DNA of 64,000 bases from Manihot esculenta (taxonomy: Eukaryota > Streptophyta > Magnoliopsida > Malpighiales > Euphorbiaceae): contig NC_035164.2 in NCBI RefSeq assembly GCF_001659605.2, positions 15,276,295-15,340,294 on the forward strand, written 5' to 3'. A program made the translations under genes and the position numbers. Positions 22,814 through 33,746 of this stretch are shown here, in pieces. Each line of letters opens with the position of its first letter. Position 1 is the stretch's first letter. The notes under the pieces are model-generated. The model did not search any database. It was not told the DNA's origin and worked only from the letters and a program-made list of their open reading frames with translations.

Positions 22814-22838
22814 AAAAATAAAAACAAATTGTTAGAGG

Positions 22839-22856
22839 TCCCCAGCAACGGTGCCA
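22839..22856 (-). other. Primer-binding site, tRNA-Asp type, copy B
   Basis: Minus-strand TGGCACCGTTGCTGGGGA, two differences from the tRNA-Asp type site used by Athila elements, five bases from the LTR end at 22862. Confidence 0.8.
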
Positions 22857-22861
22857 AAATT

Positions 22862-24204
22862 TGATGGGTGTCGAATCCATCAATTTTTAAAATTCACTTC
22901 CCTTTTCTTGATTGATAAGACCTTGTAGATAGGGTAAGTGAGTATCGATCCCACAGAGACCTTAATCCTGTTTAATTTTGATGACCAATTTGAAATAGAA
23001 GAGTAGTTTAATACAAAAAATGAGAAGAAGAGAGTTTTTTTATTAAAGTGATTTTGCCTTAGGCAAGCCAAAAAAATAAACTTAAAAGAAAAATAATAAA
23101 TAATGCAATTAAAATTTAAGAAACAAATAATTAATTAAAACTTTCAGCTGAAGGTAATCAAATTGAGGTATTTTACAGTTGATCATTGATTAGAAAAAAA
23201 ATATTTCATATTATTATCTATTGTTTGGTTATAGTGGTCAAACACGCGAATCCCACCAATTCTTCCTTATGAATAAATTAATTCGCTTCGCGCTTAAATT
23301 AATTCCTAGTTAACTAACAACCCCAACACGCATGTAGATTTAATTAGTCAACTGCATTAAGAGAGAAGAACCCAAATTTGATCAATAAAAATACGCGTTT
23401 TATTTAAATCAAATCTACTAATTTTTTAATATAAACTAATATATTAATTGCTACTTGTTATTAATCCAATTAAACAATTACAAATTTAATTAGATTAATT
23501 AGCAATATGTTATCTTCCCAAGAAATTCAATGGGCCCATTGAATTCTCAAGAAAAACAACAATGGAGGTGTTGTTCCTCGAATTCAGAAATTAATAGGAA
23601 ATAGAAATAAGATGAAGAGAATTAAAGTGCATAACCTCACAACTTGAACAAACCTCAATTTAATTTAACCTTCAAGTGAAAAATAATGTTTAGCCACTCA
23701 AGACCATAATAAAATTATAACAACTAAGCAAAAGAAGAAGAAAAAGAAAAGAAGATGGAGAAGAAGGTGGGAGGGCAGCAAGAGAGGAAATGAGAGTGAG
23801 AGGTAGAATATATTTTCTCTAGGTTTAATGCTAAGAGCCTTTATATAGGCACAAAAAGATAAAACTTAATAGTTTAAAATAAAATCTAATACTTCTATCT
23901 TATCTCTATCCTCATCTGATTGAGTTTGATTCAACTTGACCCCATTTAAAGCTGATTTTATCCTTGCTTAGGTGGCAAAATCTATCTTATCTCCCCATCG
24001 CCTTGGGCTATAGGTTTAGTTAAGGTTGTAGCCTCCCAGTATAAAAAATCCTTTAATTCAGCTTATTTTTCTTCCTTTTCTCAACTTCTGCTCACAAATC
24101 TGTCCAAAATTAAATTCAAATTAAAATTAAATATTTATATCAAAATTATAGTAAAATCAAGGAATTAAATGGAGGAAAAAAATTGTGAGTTTTGCAACTC
24201 ATCA
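22862..24204 (-). repeat. Athila-type 5' LTR, minus strand, copy B (1343 bp)
   Basis: Nearly identical to 7494-8835, with the same TGATGAGTTGC...ACCCATCA ends on the minus strand and a TATA box at 23840-23847. Its 3' partner is not in the window: minus gag is cut off at 11514. Confidence 0.87.
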
Positions 24205-24571
24205 GTAGGAAGTGTATAAAAATAATAAACCCTCAAGTCTTTAAATTTTTGTTGATCTAGTCAAAAGTTCCTAAGAGTCTATTCTTTCAAAAGGGTAGTT
24301 TAATAACATATGGCATTCTAATATTTTGTGTACTTGAAATTGAATTGAGAATCAACTTTATGTTTTGAGAAATACGCTTTAAATATGAAACTTATTGAAG
24401 TGAACTTTGGTGAAATTAAACTATTTCTGCTATCAACCTATTGCATGACAATTTGGTTCTTTGCTTTAGACAAATTAAATTTCACATTGGTTGAGGACAA
24501 GGCTGAGTTTTATTATTTTTATTTGAATTTTCATGCTTGAGGACAAGCAAAGGTGTAAGTATAGGGGAATC
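24205..24571 (+). other. Athila-type 3' untranslated region and polypurine tract, copy B
   Basis: Matches 8836-9202 almost base for base, ending in TATAGGGGAATC before the LTR at 24572. No coding seen. Confidence 0.7.
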
Positions 24572-25878
24572 TGATGAGTTCCAAAACTTACCACTTTTTT
24601 CTTATTAAATTCCATGATTTTGATATAAATAATTAAGTTTTACTTTGAATTTGATTTTGGATATATTTTCAAATGGAAGTTAAGAAAAGGAACGAAAAGA
24701 GGTTGAATTGAAAGATTTTCAGATTGGGGGGTTACAACCTTGGGCAAGCCTGTAGCCCAAGGCGATGAACAACTTCCGATTTCAAAAAATGCCACCTCAA
24801 TCCAATTTTTTCAGCTGTACAAGGATAAGATCAACTTGAAATTGGAGTAAAAACAATCAGATTATGATAGAGATAAGATAAGAGTAGTAGAGTATATTTT
24901 AAATTGTAAATATTTATATTTTTTTGGGAAAAGCCTATATAAAGGCTGGTCAAGAATTAACCTAGAAATCATATTTTTCTCTTCTTTTTCTCCACTCTCA
25001 AATTCGGCCACCTCCTTGCCGCCCCCTTCTTCTTTTTTTTTTTAAGTTTTTGCATTTTATTATGGCTCTTAGAGGCTAAACAATTCTTTTCAGTTGAAGG
25101 TTAATCCAAATTGAGGTTTTATTCAAGTTGTGAGATTATGTGTTTAAATTCTCTTCATCTTATTTATATTTTCTATTAATTTATGTTTTCGAGGAATGCC
25201 ACCTCCATTGTTGTCCTCTTATGAATTCAAGGGGTCCCCTCTTGGAAAAACATATTGCTAATTAACCCAATTAAATCCGTAATTTTTTAATTGGATTAAT
25301 AACAAGTAGCAATTAGCATATTTGTTTATGTTAAAGAATTAGTAGATTTGATTTAAATAATTCGCGTGTTATTATTGATCAAGTTTGGGTTCTTCTCTCT
25401 TAAAATAGTTAACTAAATAAATCTAGTTGTTAGTTAACTAGGAATTAATTTAAGCACGAAGCGAATTAATTTATTCATAAGAAAAAATTGGTGGAATTCG
25501 CGTATTTGACCACTATAACCAAACAATAGATAATAAAATGAATTATTTTTCTAATCAATGATCAACTGCCAAACCCCTCAATTTGATTACCTTCAGTTGA
25601 ATTTAATTTAATTATTTATTTCGCCATCTCAATTGCATTGTCTATTTTTCTTTTAAGTTTTTTTTTTTTTAGCTTGCCCAAAGCAAAATCATTTTCTTTA
25701 AACAAATATTCCCTTCTTCTCTCTTTTTGTTTTAGACTATTCTTCTTATTTAACTAGTCATCTAAATTAAACAGAGTTAAGGTTTCTGTGGGATCGATAC
25801 TCACTTACCCTATCTGCAAATTCATATTGAATCCAGAAAAGGGAGATAAGTTTTAATTGATAGATTCAACACCCGTCA
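24572..25878 (+). repeat. Athila-type LTR, + strand, copy B (1307 bp)
   Basis: Nearly identical to 9203-10510, including the CCTTGGGC/GCCCAAGG hairpin (24738-24762). It is preceded by a 3' tail with polypurine tract and followed by internal sequence, so it looks shared by two internal regions. It is clearly diverged from the LTR at 32358-33746, which follows the pol region, so the two are not a simple LTR pair. Confidence 0.85.
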
Positions 25879-26200
25879 AATCACTTGCTAACAGTACCCT
25901 CAATTTTTAAAAGGAGAACCAAATGAGCTAACTTGCCATTTCAATGAGTAAACTGGAATCCTAAGGGAAACTGCCTTCTCAAATCGTGCCAAACCCAAAA
26001 CAGAATACGAGTGCAATCACATTACGAAGTGGGAAGGAGCTGAAAACTGACAGCTCGAAGAAGCTTTCCCAAGACAGTATCCCAAGTCTGATGCCAGAAA
26101 TAGAGCAGGAATTGGAAATTCAAATAGAAAAATAGCCCTCAAAATCAGAAATAGAATAGCCATAATTCAAGTAACACGTTCCCCTTTTCCTAAAAGATTT
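25879..26200 (+). pseudogene. Athila-type gag remnant before pol, copy B
   Basis: A degenerate primer-site trace (TTGCTAAC) is followed at once by the Gag C-terminal region (LPSQIVPNPKQNTSAITLRS), with two stops. It then runs into the protease region. The capsid and knuckle parts are missing. Similarity to copy A ends at 26053. Confidence 0.7.
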
Positions 26201-27000
26201 GCTTAGTCCAAAAGGAAAAGGAAAGAAAAAGAAATTGAAATTTTGGAGATTTTTTGTAAAGTTCAGGTAAACATATCTCTCCTTGAAACTATAAAGCAAA
26301 TACTCAAGTATGCGAAATTTATAAAAGATTTATGCACTAATAAAAGGAAATTGTTTGGGCATGAGAAAATAAAAGTGGGTGAAAATGTGTCAGATGTACT
26401 TCAAAGAAAAATTCCACAAAAATGTGAAAATAAAGATATGTTTGCAATATCATGTAAAATTTGAAATTGTGGAATTAGGAAGGCAATGTGTGATCTAGAA
26501 GATTCAATAAATATTATGCCTCTGTCTGCTTATCCGTCTTTGAACGCAGGTCCATTGAAGCACACTGGAGATACACTTCAACTCGCTGATAGATCGATAG
26601 TCTACCCTAAGGGCGGTTGGAGGATGTCTTGGTACAAGTGGAGAAGTTAATTTTTCTAGTAGACTTTTTCGTCTTGGGAATGAAAGATGACAGTTCATCC
26701 AACTCCACTGATTTATTGCTAGAGAGACCATTCCTCAGCACAGCAAAAATGAAGATTGATGTGCATGAAGGCATGCTCACAATGGAGTTTGATGGAGAGG
26801 AGGTAAAATTTAATGTCTATGAGGCAATGAAATATCCTGATAATAATTTTACCCTTTGAAGCATAGATGTTTGTGAGTGTCTCACCCAAGAAGTGTTTGA
26901 ATTGAGCAAAGAGGACAAGTTGAAAGTAGTCCTAATCGAAAGCTTGACGACGGACAGCTTTGACAGTGGCACAACGCAATTAAATGAAGAAATCATAGAA
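26201..27000 (+). pseudogene. Athila-type protease region, decayed
   Basis: The frame 26243-26464 (IKQILKYAKFIKDLCTNKRK, GENVSDVLQRK) and the frame 26617-26859 (VQVEKLIFLVDFFVLGMKDD, LLLERPFLSTAKMKIDVHEG) are the Athila protease and its flanks. They are split by a stop and a frameshift. The family's DLGASINVMP catalytic motif reads DLEDSINIMP here (near 26498), so the residues after the catalytic Asp have changed. It cannot be active as it stands. Confidence 0.82.
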
Positions 27001-28650
27001 ACAGTCCGCTCGTTGGACACTTTGAGCCACAAGGTAAATATCTTTAACTCAGCTTCAATACCTGATACTTACAATAAACTTCTTTCTTTTATTCTGCAGG
27101 CACCAAAACTTGAGTTGAAAACACTTCTAGCTCATTTGAAATATATATTTTTGGAAAGTAATAACAAGCTCCCAGTCATAATATCTAATAAGCTAAGTGA
27201 GGAAGAAGAAGGCAAGCTTATTCAAGTGTTGAAAGAGTATAAAGAGGCTGTCGGATGGACAATTGCAGACATCAAGGGGTTGTTTCCATCTACTTGCATG
27301 CATAAAATCATCCTTGAAAAGGAGAGTAAGCCAAAAAAGGAGGCACAAAGACAGTTGAATCCGCCTATGATGGAGGTTGTGAAAAAGGATGTGTTAAAAT
27401 TGCTTAATGCAGGAATAATATACCCCATTTCAGACAACAATTGGGTAAGTCCAGTCCAAGTCGTACCTAAGAAAATTAGAATAACAGTGGTGACCAATGC
27501 AGAAGGAGAATCGGTACTTATCCGTGTTTAGAACTGGTGAAGGGTTTGTATAGACTGCTGCAAGCTAAATTCAGTAACTAGAAATTATCATTTTCCTTTA
27601 CCCTTTATTGATCAAATGTTAGAAAGATTGGTAGGAAAAACTCATTTTTGTTATCTTGATGGTTTTTAAGGATTTTACCAAAAACCAGTGGCTCTAGAAG
27701 ATCAAGAGAAAACAACCTTCACTTATCCTTTTGATACTTTTGCTTATAGAAGAATACCTTTTGGGCTTTACAATGCACCAATAACTTTCTAAAAGTGTTT
27801 GGTTAGTATATTTTCAAAATTTGTTGAGAAAATAATAAAGGTATTCATAGATGAATTTATAGTTGATGTTAATTCATTTGAAGAATGCTTACTTAACCTC
27901 ACCCAAATTTTGAAAAGGTGTTTGGAGTCTAATTTGGTCTTGAATTATAAAAAATATCATTTTATGGTAGATCAAGGGCTAATTTAGGTCATGTAGGGTC
28001 TGCAAGATGAATTGAGGTTGATAAGGCCAAGGTTGATGTGACTAAATCTTTGCCATACCCCACATATGTGCAGGACATTAGATCATTTCTTAGTTATGCA
28101 AGATACATGAGGTTTATCAAGGACTTGCCAAAGATAGCTAAACCATTATACAAACTCTTGCAAAAGGATGTTCCATTCAGTTGTAACAATGAGTGTCGAG
28201 AAGCTTTTGATGCTTTAAAAGAAAATTTGGTTGCTGCTCCCATTATATAATCACCAAATTGGGAATATCCATTTAAAATAATGTGTGATGTAAGCAACTA
28301 TGCGTTAGAAGTTATTCTTGGTCAAAGAATTAATAAAAAATTTCATATTATATGTTACGTATCTAGAACTTTAGATAAGGCTCAAAGCAACTACACTACC
28401 ACTGAAAAGAAACTTTTAGCTATTGTCTTTGCCTTAGATAGATTTATATCATATTTGTTAGGTACTAAAGTGATTGTGTTTTCTGACAATGCAGCCTTGA
28501 AGTGACTCTTGAAAAAGAAAGAAGCAAAGCCACGACTAATTAGATGGGTTTTGTTGTTATAGGAATTCAACCTTGAGATTAAAGATAAAAAAGGATTAGA
28601 AAATTTAGTGGCTGATCACTTAAGTTGTTTACTTCAAACCCAAGAATTGA
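27001..28650 (+). pseudogene. Athila-type reverse transcriptase and RNase H, decayed
   Basis: The open part to 27531 ends in the RT N-terminus (LNPPMMEVVKKDVLKLLNAG, ISDNNWVSPVQVVPKK). RT then continues in pieces: palm sequences near 27580-27790, then KVFIDEFIVDVNSFEECL near 27837, where the usual FMDDF/FIDDF has its second Asp changed to Glu. The RT-RNase H connection (28038-28250) and RNase H (YVSRTLDKAQSNYTTTEKKL, FALDRFISYLLGTKV, 28281-28505) follow. Several stops and frameshifts are present, and one catalytic residue is altered, so this is a dead copy. Confidence 0.87.
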
Positions 28651-29900
28651 AGCCTTTAAAAGATGAATTTCCTAACGAATATTTACTATCTATGCAAATT
28701 GTGAGCCCTTGGTACGTTGATTTGGTGAATTACCTAGTGACCAAAACCTTTTCAAAAGAAATGTCAAGAAATAATAAAGAAAAATTGAAACATGATGCAC
28801 AATACTATGTTTATGATGAACAATATCTATAGAGATTTTGTGTTGACCAAATAGTAAGAAGTTACGTCCCAGAAAATGAAGTAAAGTTAATTATGTGTTT
28901 CTGCCATTCAAAGGCTTGTGGAGGTCATTTCAGGCTGAAAAGAACAGCAAGGAAATTGTTGGAGTGTGGACTTTATTGGCCCAATGTGTTCAATCCTACA
29001 TGTTCTATAAGGCATGTTCTAATTATCAAAAGACAAGTAACCTAGGACACCGAGATCAAATGCCTCTAGCCCCTATACTAGTGATCAGAATTTTCAACAT
29101 TTGGGGGCATAGATTTCATGGGTCTATTTCCTTCTTCATTTGGTAATCAGTATATTTTACTTGCTGTTAATTATGTTTCAAAATGGGTTGAAGCGAAAGC
29201 CACTAAATCTAATGATTCAAAGATTGTACCTATTTTTTTGAAAAATAATATTTTAACCAGGTTTGGAAGATCGTGACTACATATTAGTGACCGAGGAATG
29301 CATTTTTATAATAGGGTGATTGAGTCATTATTGAAGAAATATGGGATTATTCATCGTACCTTTACAGCCTATCATTCTTAGACAAACGGTCAAGTAGAAG
29401 TCTCCAATCGAAAAATAAAATCAATTCTGGAGAAAACAGTCAATGTAAATAGGAAAGACAGGAGCACTCGACTTGATGATGCATTATAGGCCTATAGAAC
29501 AGCCTACAAAACCCCAATTGGCAAGTCATAATTTTGACTAGTTTATGGCAAACCTTGCCATTTGCCAGTTGAATTAGAACCTAAAGCCTTTTGGGTAGTG
29601 AAACAATGGAACAACAATCTAAGTGAAGCAACTTCTAACCGAAAATTACAATTGCAAGAATTGGAAGAAATAAGGAATGATGCATATGAGAGTGTAAGGA
29701 TTACAAGAAAAATACCAAAACCTTTCATGATGAATCCATTTCTCAGAAGTGTTTTAAAGTGGGACAAAAAGTTTTACTTTTTTATTCTCATTTAAAATTA
29801 TTTTTTGAAAAGTTGAAAACTCAATGGATTGGTCCATTCATTGTGATCAAATCGTTTCCTCATGGAGCTGTGTAAATTCAAAGTCTTGAAATTGGAAAAT
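28651..29900 (+). pseudogene. Athila-type integrase, decayed
   Basis: After the RNase H tail (LVADHLSCLLQ near 28605) the integrase zinc-binding region (CHSKACGGHFRLKRTARK near 28900) and catalytic core can be followed in broken frames. GIDFMGLF stands where families have DIDFMG, so the first catalytic Asp reads as Gly. ISDRGMHFYN near 29282 and NGQVEVSNRKIKSIL near 29384 keep the second Asp and the Glu. A C-terminal stretch (KAFWVVKQWNNNLSEATSNR, LQELEEIRNDAYESVRITRK, 29562-29795) follows. Many stops are present. Confidence 0.85.
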
Positions 29901-30060
29901 TTTTTAAAGTAAATGGACATAAGCTCAAACCTTTCTATGAAGGATTCAAGCCTAGGAATGGAGGAATTATGGCCTTGGAAGTGCCACAGATTGATGTTTG
30001 AAGGCAAGAAAGTCCAGCCTAGGATAGTAAAGGAAGGTTCTACTTAAGAGGCAACCCAAA

Positions 30061-31118
30061 GTGACAGGCTTGTCTAAGTCTTTCTGTCCTCAGATGTTTT
30101 ACTTTCTTTCTAATTTTTATTTTTTTCTGTTGTCTTCAACCTTGGAGCTGATTATATTTTTCTGTATAGGTTTGAGCTTTATAGAGATCATACATAGGCC
30201 TTTATGGTTATTTGAGATTTATAAGGTAAAATTATTTGACTTATTTTATAATCGCTCCTTAAAAGCTCTCCCCTCTTTTGTAGAACAACAATTGTTAACA
30301 ATAAGTCAACTGCCGACCAGTCAGAGACACCGTCGACCACCACACCCACGTCTAAGCGACATTGACAAAACTCATTAGATTACACTCATGGCGAGACCAC
30401 ACTCATGGCAAGACCACAACGACACTGTCGGTACCAAAACAGATAGCTGATAAGGAGAAAGCGATGATGGCCATGGCATTGCCACCAGAAGCTATCGCAC
30501 CAACAATGGCGCCTTCTCTAGTCATGACAAGGCAAGCTACTCGCTCACAAGTAAAAGATAAAGCTCTAATGCTCAACATGAAAGTTGAACCAGAAGAGGA
30601 ATGGGAAGTTAAGCCCGAGATTTTGGTGCAGTTGAAGAAAAGTAAAGTGCAATCTAAGACTACCACGCTGATTTTGGAATCTTACACCGAAAGCAGTAGT
30701 AAAGATTTAGCTTTAGACCTCAGTGGCAAAGAGGTCGTGACCCTAGCACAGGATGTAGATGACAGTAGCAACACTGAGGACGTACAACCCGTGTCTCCAC
30801 CAAAGAGAAACAAATGAAGCGGATGTCGATAATCACCAGCGAGAAGGCCATGTACCTACTCAATGAGCATGAGCTACATGGTAATTTCGATTTTGAAGGC
30901 AATGATAAAGAAAAGGTCCTATAATTCTACCTCGATCACGCTTATTTTGGACAGAAGAAAAACCAGGTCCATCTATCTCAACTCCTCCAGAATCTAATGA
31001 TAATACTCAATTAGTCAGAATTGAAGCCAAATGCATCATATTGATGCCAAACTGGATGCGATACTCTCCCATTTAGGGTTGTCTTATACTCCAACCACCA
31101 CCAGCCTGAAGATTTAGT
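30061..31118 (+). pseudogene. Extra ORF downstream of Athila pol, function unknown
   Basis: After pol lies a hydrophobic-rich open stretch (30061-30378, two Phe/Leu-rich segments), then an open frame 30362-30817 of 151 residues, Met/Ala/Lys-rich then acidic. In another frame near 31027-31118 is HHIDAKLDAILSHLG followed by PTTTSL and a stop. The last motif recurs, inverted, at 63890-64000, which supports a real C-terminus. Athila elements often carry a second ORF after pol, sometimes called env-like. I see no convincing signal peptide or fusion motif and do not assign a function. Confidence 0.5.
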
Positions 31119-32357
31119 AATGACTTGCCAAACTGGACAATTTGGGGATTAAGTGTGGGGGGAGAGAGTATTGAAGTGTTTTTATTGTTTCTTTTGTAAT
31201 TTCCATGATGGCTGTTGTACATATTCTTTTGTTAATGTTTCTGTTATTCTATTGCTGTGTTCTTGCATATTTTTAAATTTTTGTTGTCAAATGTGACAGG
31301 CTTGTCCCAGCCTGTCTGTCTCTCAGGCTTGCACTTGCTTATTGTTTTATTTTAAGTTCTTAGGTTATTATTATTAAAAAAAATGGTAAAAACATACTAA
31401 CTTGCCATGAGAAGTTTGAGATGTCCATATCAAAGAGTTTTAAGTTTTTGTGCAATTTGATCGTAGCTTAAATAGAATAAGTTCATTCTTTTTCATTTCT
31501 TTAGTTTTATTTTTAAGACTTGTTTTGAAAGTTTATGAAATATGGTCCTTGTTTAAATGGTTGGATACTGAATGCATGAGTAAACTGTTTGCTACCCTTT
31601 GATAAGAGTGACACTAAGGAAATTGTCTAGACCATGTTGTTATGCTAAAATATTTAGGGGTTTTATTAACAAAAAAAGAAGAAGAAGAAAATGATAGAAG
31701 AAAAAAATCCAGCAAAAGAAACAAAAAATCATTTCACTCCTATGACCCACTCTTCTAGTCATTTGGTTACTAATCCGATAGCCAAAGTAGTGCAGCACTT
31801 GATAACTCCTTAAAGTGATTCTGTATCGAAAAATTGGTGTTTTGGAGAGTATTACCCCTTTTGGACAGTTTAAAAACTCTCCCCATGCCTTTAGTTGGGT
31901 GATTATGAGTGGAGCTAGTAGCCACCTAAGCTGAAAAACCTAGGACAAGTGGCTTAATAACCATTTGTTTCATGTTCACTTGATCGATTTCAGACAAGAT
32001 ATAGTAGGAAGTATAATAAAACCCTTGAAACTCTTTAAATTTTATTGGTCTAGTCAACATTTCTAGAGCCTATTCTCTTAAAGAGGGCAATTTAATTTCA
32101 AAAGATGAGATTTTAACTTCTGTGTGCTTAAATTGGACAAAGGGCCTACTTTATGTCTTGAGCAACATGTTTTAAACGTGAGACTTGTTGTAGTGAACTT
32201 TAGTGAAATTAAGTTATTTCTGCTAGTATTTTATTGCATGATAATTTAGTTCTTTGCTTTGGACAATTAAATTTCAATTGGCTAAAGATAGGGTTGTATT
32301 TTTAGAAATCTGAATTTCCATGCTTGAGAACAAGCAATGTGCAAGTGTGGGAGATTC
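31119..32357 (+). other. 3' untranslated region of the + strand Athila-type element
   Basis: No coding. It has an internal purine tract AAGTGTGGGGGGAGAGAG (31151-31168) and a terminal tract GTGTGGGAGATTC just before the LTR. Both also occur, inverted, near 63788-63800 and 62524-62543. The central part (about 31840-31970) aligns with 62930-63060 inverted. Confidence 0.7.
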
Positions 32358-32870
32358 TGATGAGTTGCCAAACTCACTACTTTTTTCATGTTAATTTCCA
32401 TAATTTTATTATATTCTTGATGTTAAAAAAAAAATTATCTGGATTTTAATTTTGGATAGGTTTGGAGCTAAATATGTTAAAAGGAACCAGCAGAGACTGT
32501 TTTAGAGTTGTTTTGGATTGAAAGCTTCTTCCGTACTCAAGGCTGTGACCCAAGTTCAAAAAGACAGACAACAGAGTTTCAGTTTTGACAGTTGTATAGA
32601 ATTTAAATTATTTTAGATAGGTTCAAGTATGATCAGATCAAGGATTAGGATAACATTAATAGAAAGATTTATTAATTTATATTCTTCCATTCAAAACTTG
32701 AATATTTTGTTTAATCTTTTTGTTAGGGAAAAAACTTATATAAGGGCTTTTTTAGAAGTAAGAATTTATCCCTTGAATTCATCTAATCTCTTTCCATCTC
32801 TCTAGTTTTACAATCAAATCACTTTCTCTTCTTTTTATTTTTCTTCATTTTTGTTCTGGCCGTTAGTAAC

Positions 32871-32935
<65 letters not shown>

Positions 32936-33746
32936 TTTTCGGTTGGTGATTAATCTAGTTGAGATTTTATCAAAGTTGTGAGATCTAATTTTATTTTCTT
33001 TTCATCTTAATTTCTACTTTCATTCTTTTTCTGTTTTTGAGGAACACTACTTCTATTGTTATCTTCTTAGGTATTCAAGAAGACTATTGAACATCCTAAC
33101 TAAACAACATATTGCTAATTAACTCAAATAAATATTTAATTGTTTAATTGGGTTAATACAAGTAGCAATTAATATATTTATTTATCTAATTTGGTTTAAA
33201 TAATTTATTTACAATTATTAATCAAGTTTGAGTTTTTATTTTTTAAAATAATTAATTAATTAAATCCACACGCTTGTTGGAATTGCTAATTAATTAGGAA
33301 TTACTAATTAATTAGGAATTAATTTAGCACTTCACAAATTAATTTAGTTTTAAGGAAGAATTTTGGTGGGATTCACTTGTTTGAATATTTTGATCAAACA
33401 ATGAAAATTAAGTGAATTACCTTTTGAATTAATGATCAATTTATAAATCTCTTAACTTTGATTATTTTCATCTAAATTTTTAAATTAATTTTTTATTTCA
33501 TTGTTCCATCACACTTATTTTATTTCTTCTTAGATTTTCTTGAAATCAAATTTCCAATTGAAATTTCCTTCTTCTCTTTTTCATTTCAAACAAGTCTTCT
33601 TCTTCTTCTTCTTTTTTTTTTTCACTTGGCATTTGAGTTAAATAAATTTAAGATCTCTGTGGGATCCACACTAATTTATCCTATCTACAAGAATTATTGA
33701 ATTAGAAAATAGAAATCAATTTTAATTGACGGATTCGACTCTTGTA
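32358..33746 (+). repeat. 3' LTR after the Athila pol region (about 1389 bp)
   Basis: It starts TGATGAGTTGCCAAAC directly after a polypurine tract and ends about TTCGACTCTTGTA at 33746, where a different retroelement frame begins. The end is TA instead of CA, so the exact border is uncertain by a few bases. A (TA)n run lies inside. It is strongly diverged from the LTR at 24572-25878. Confidence 0.75.
32874..32930. repeat. (TA)n microsatellite
   Basis: About 28 uninterrupted TA units inside the LTR, at the position where the related LTRs carry a T-rich tract near the leader. Confidence 0.97.
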
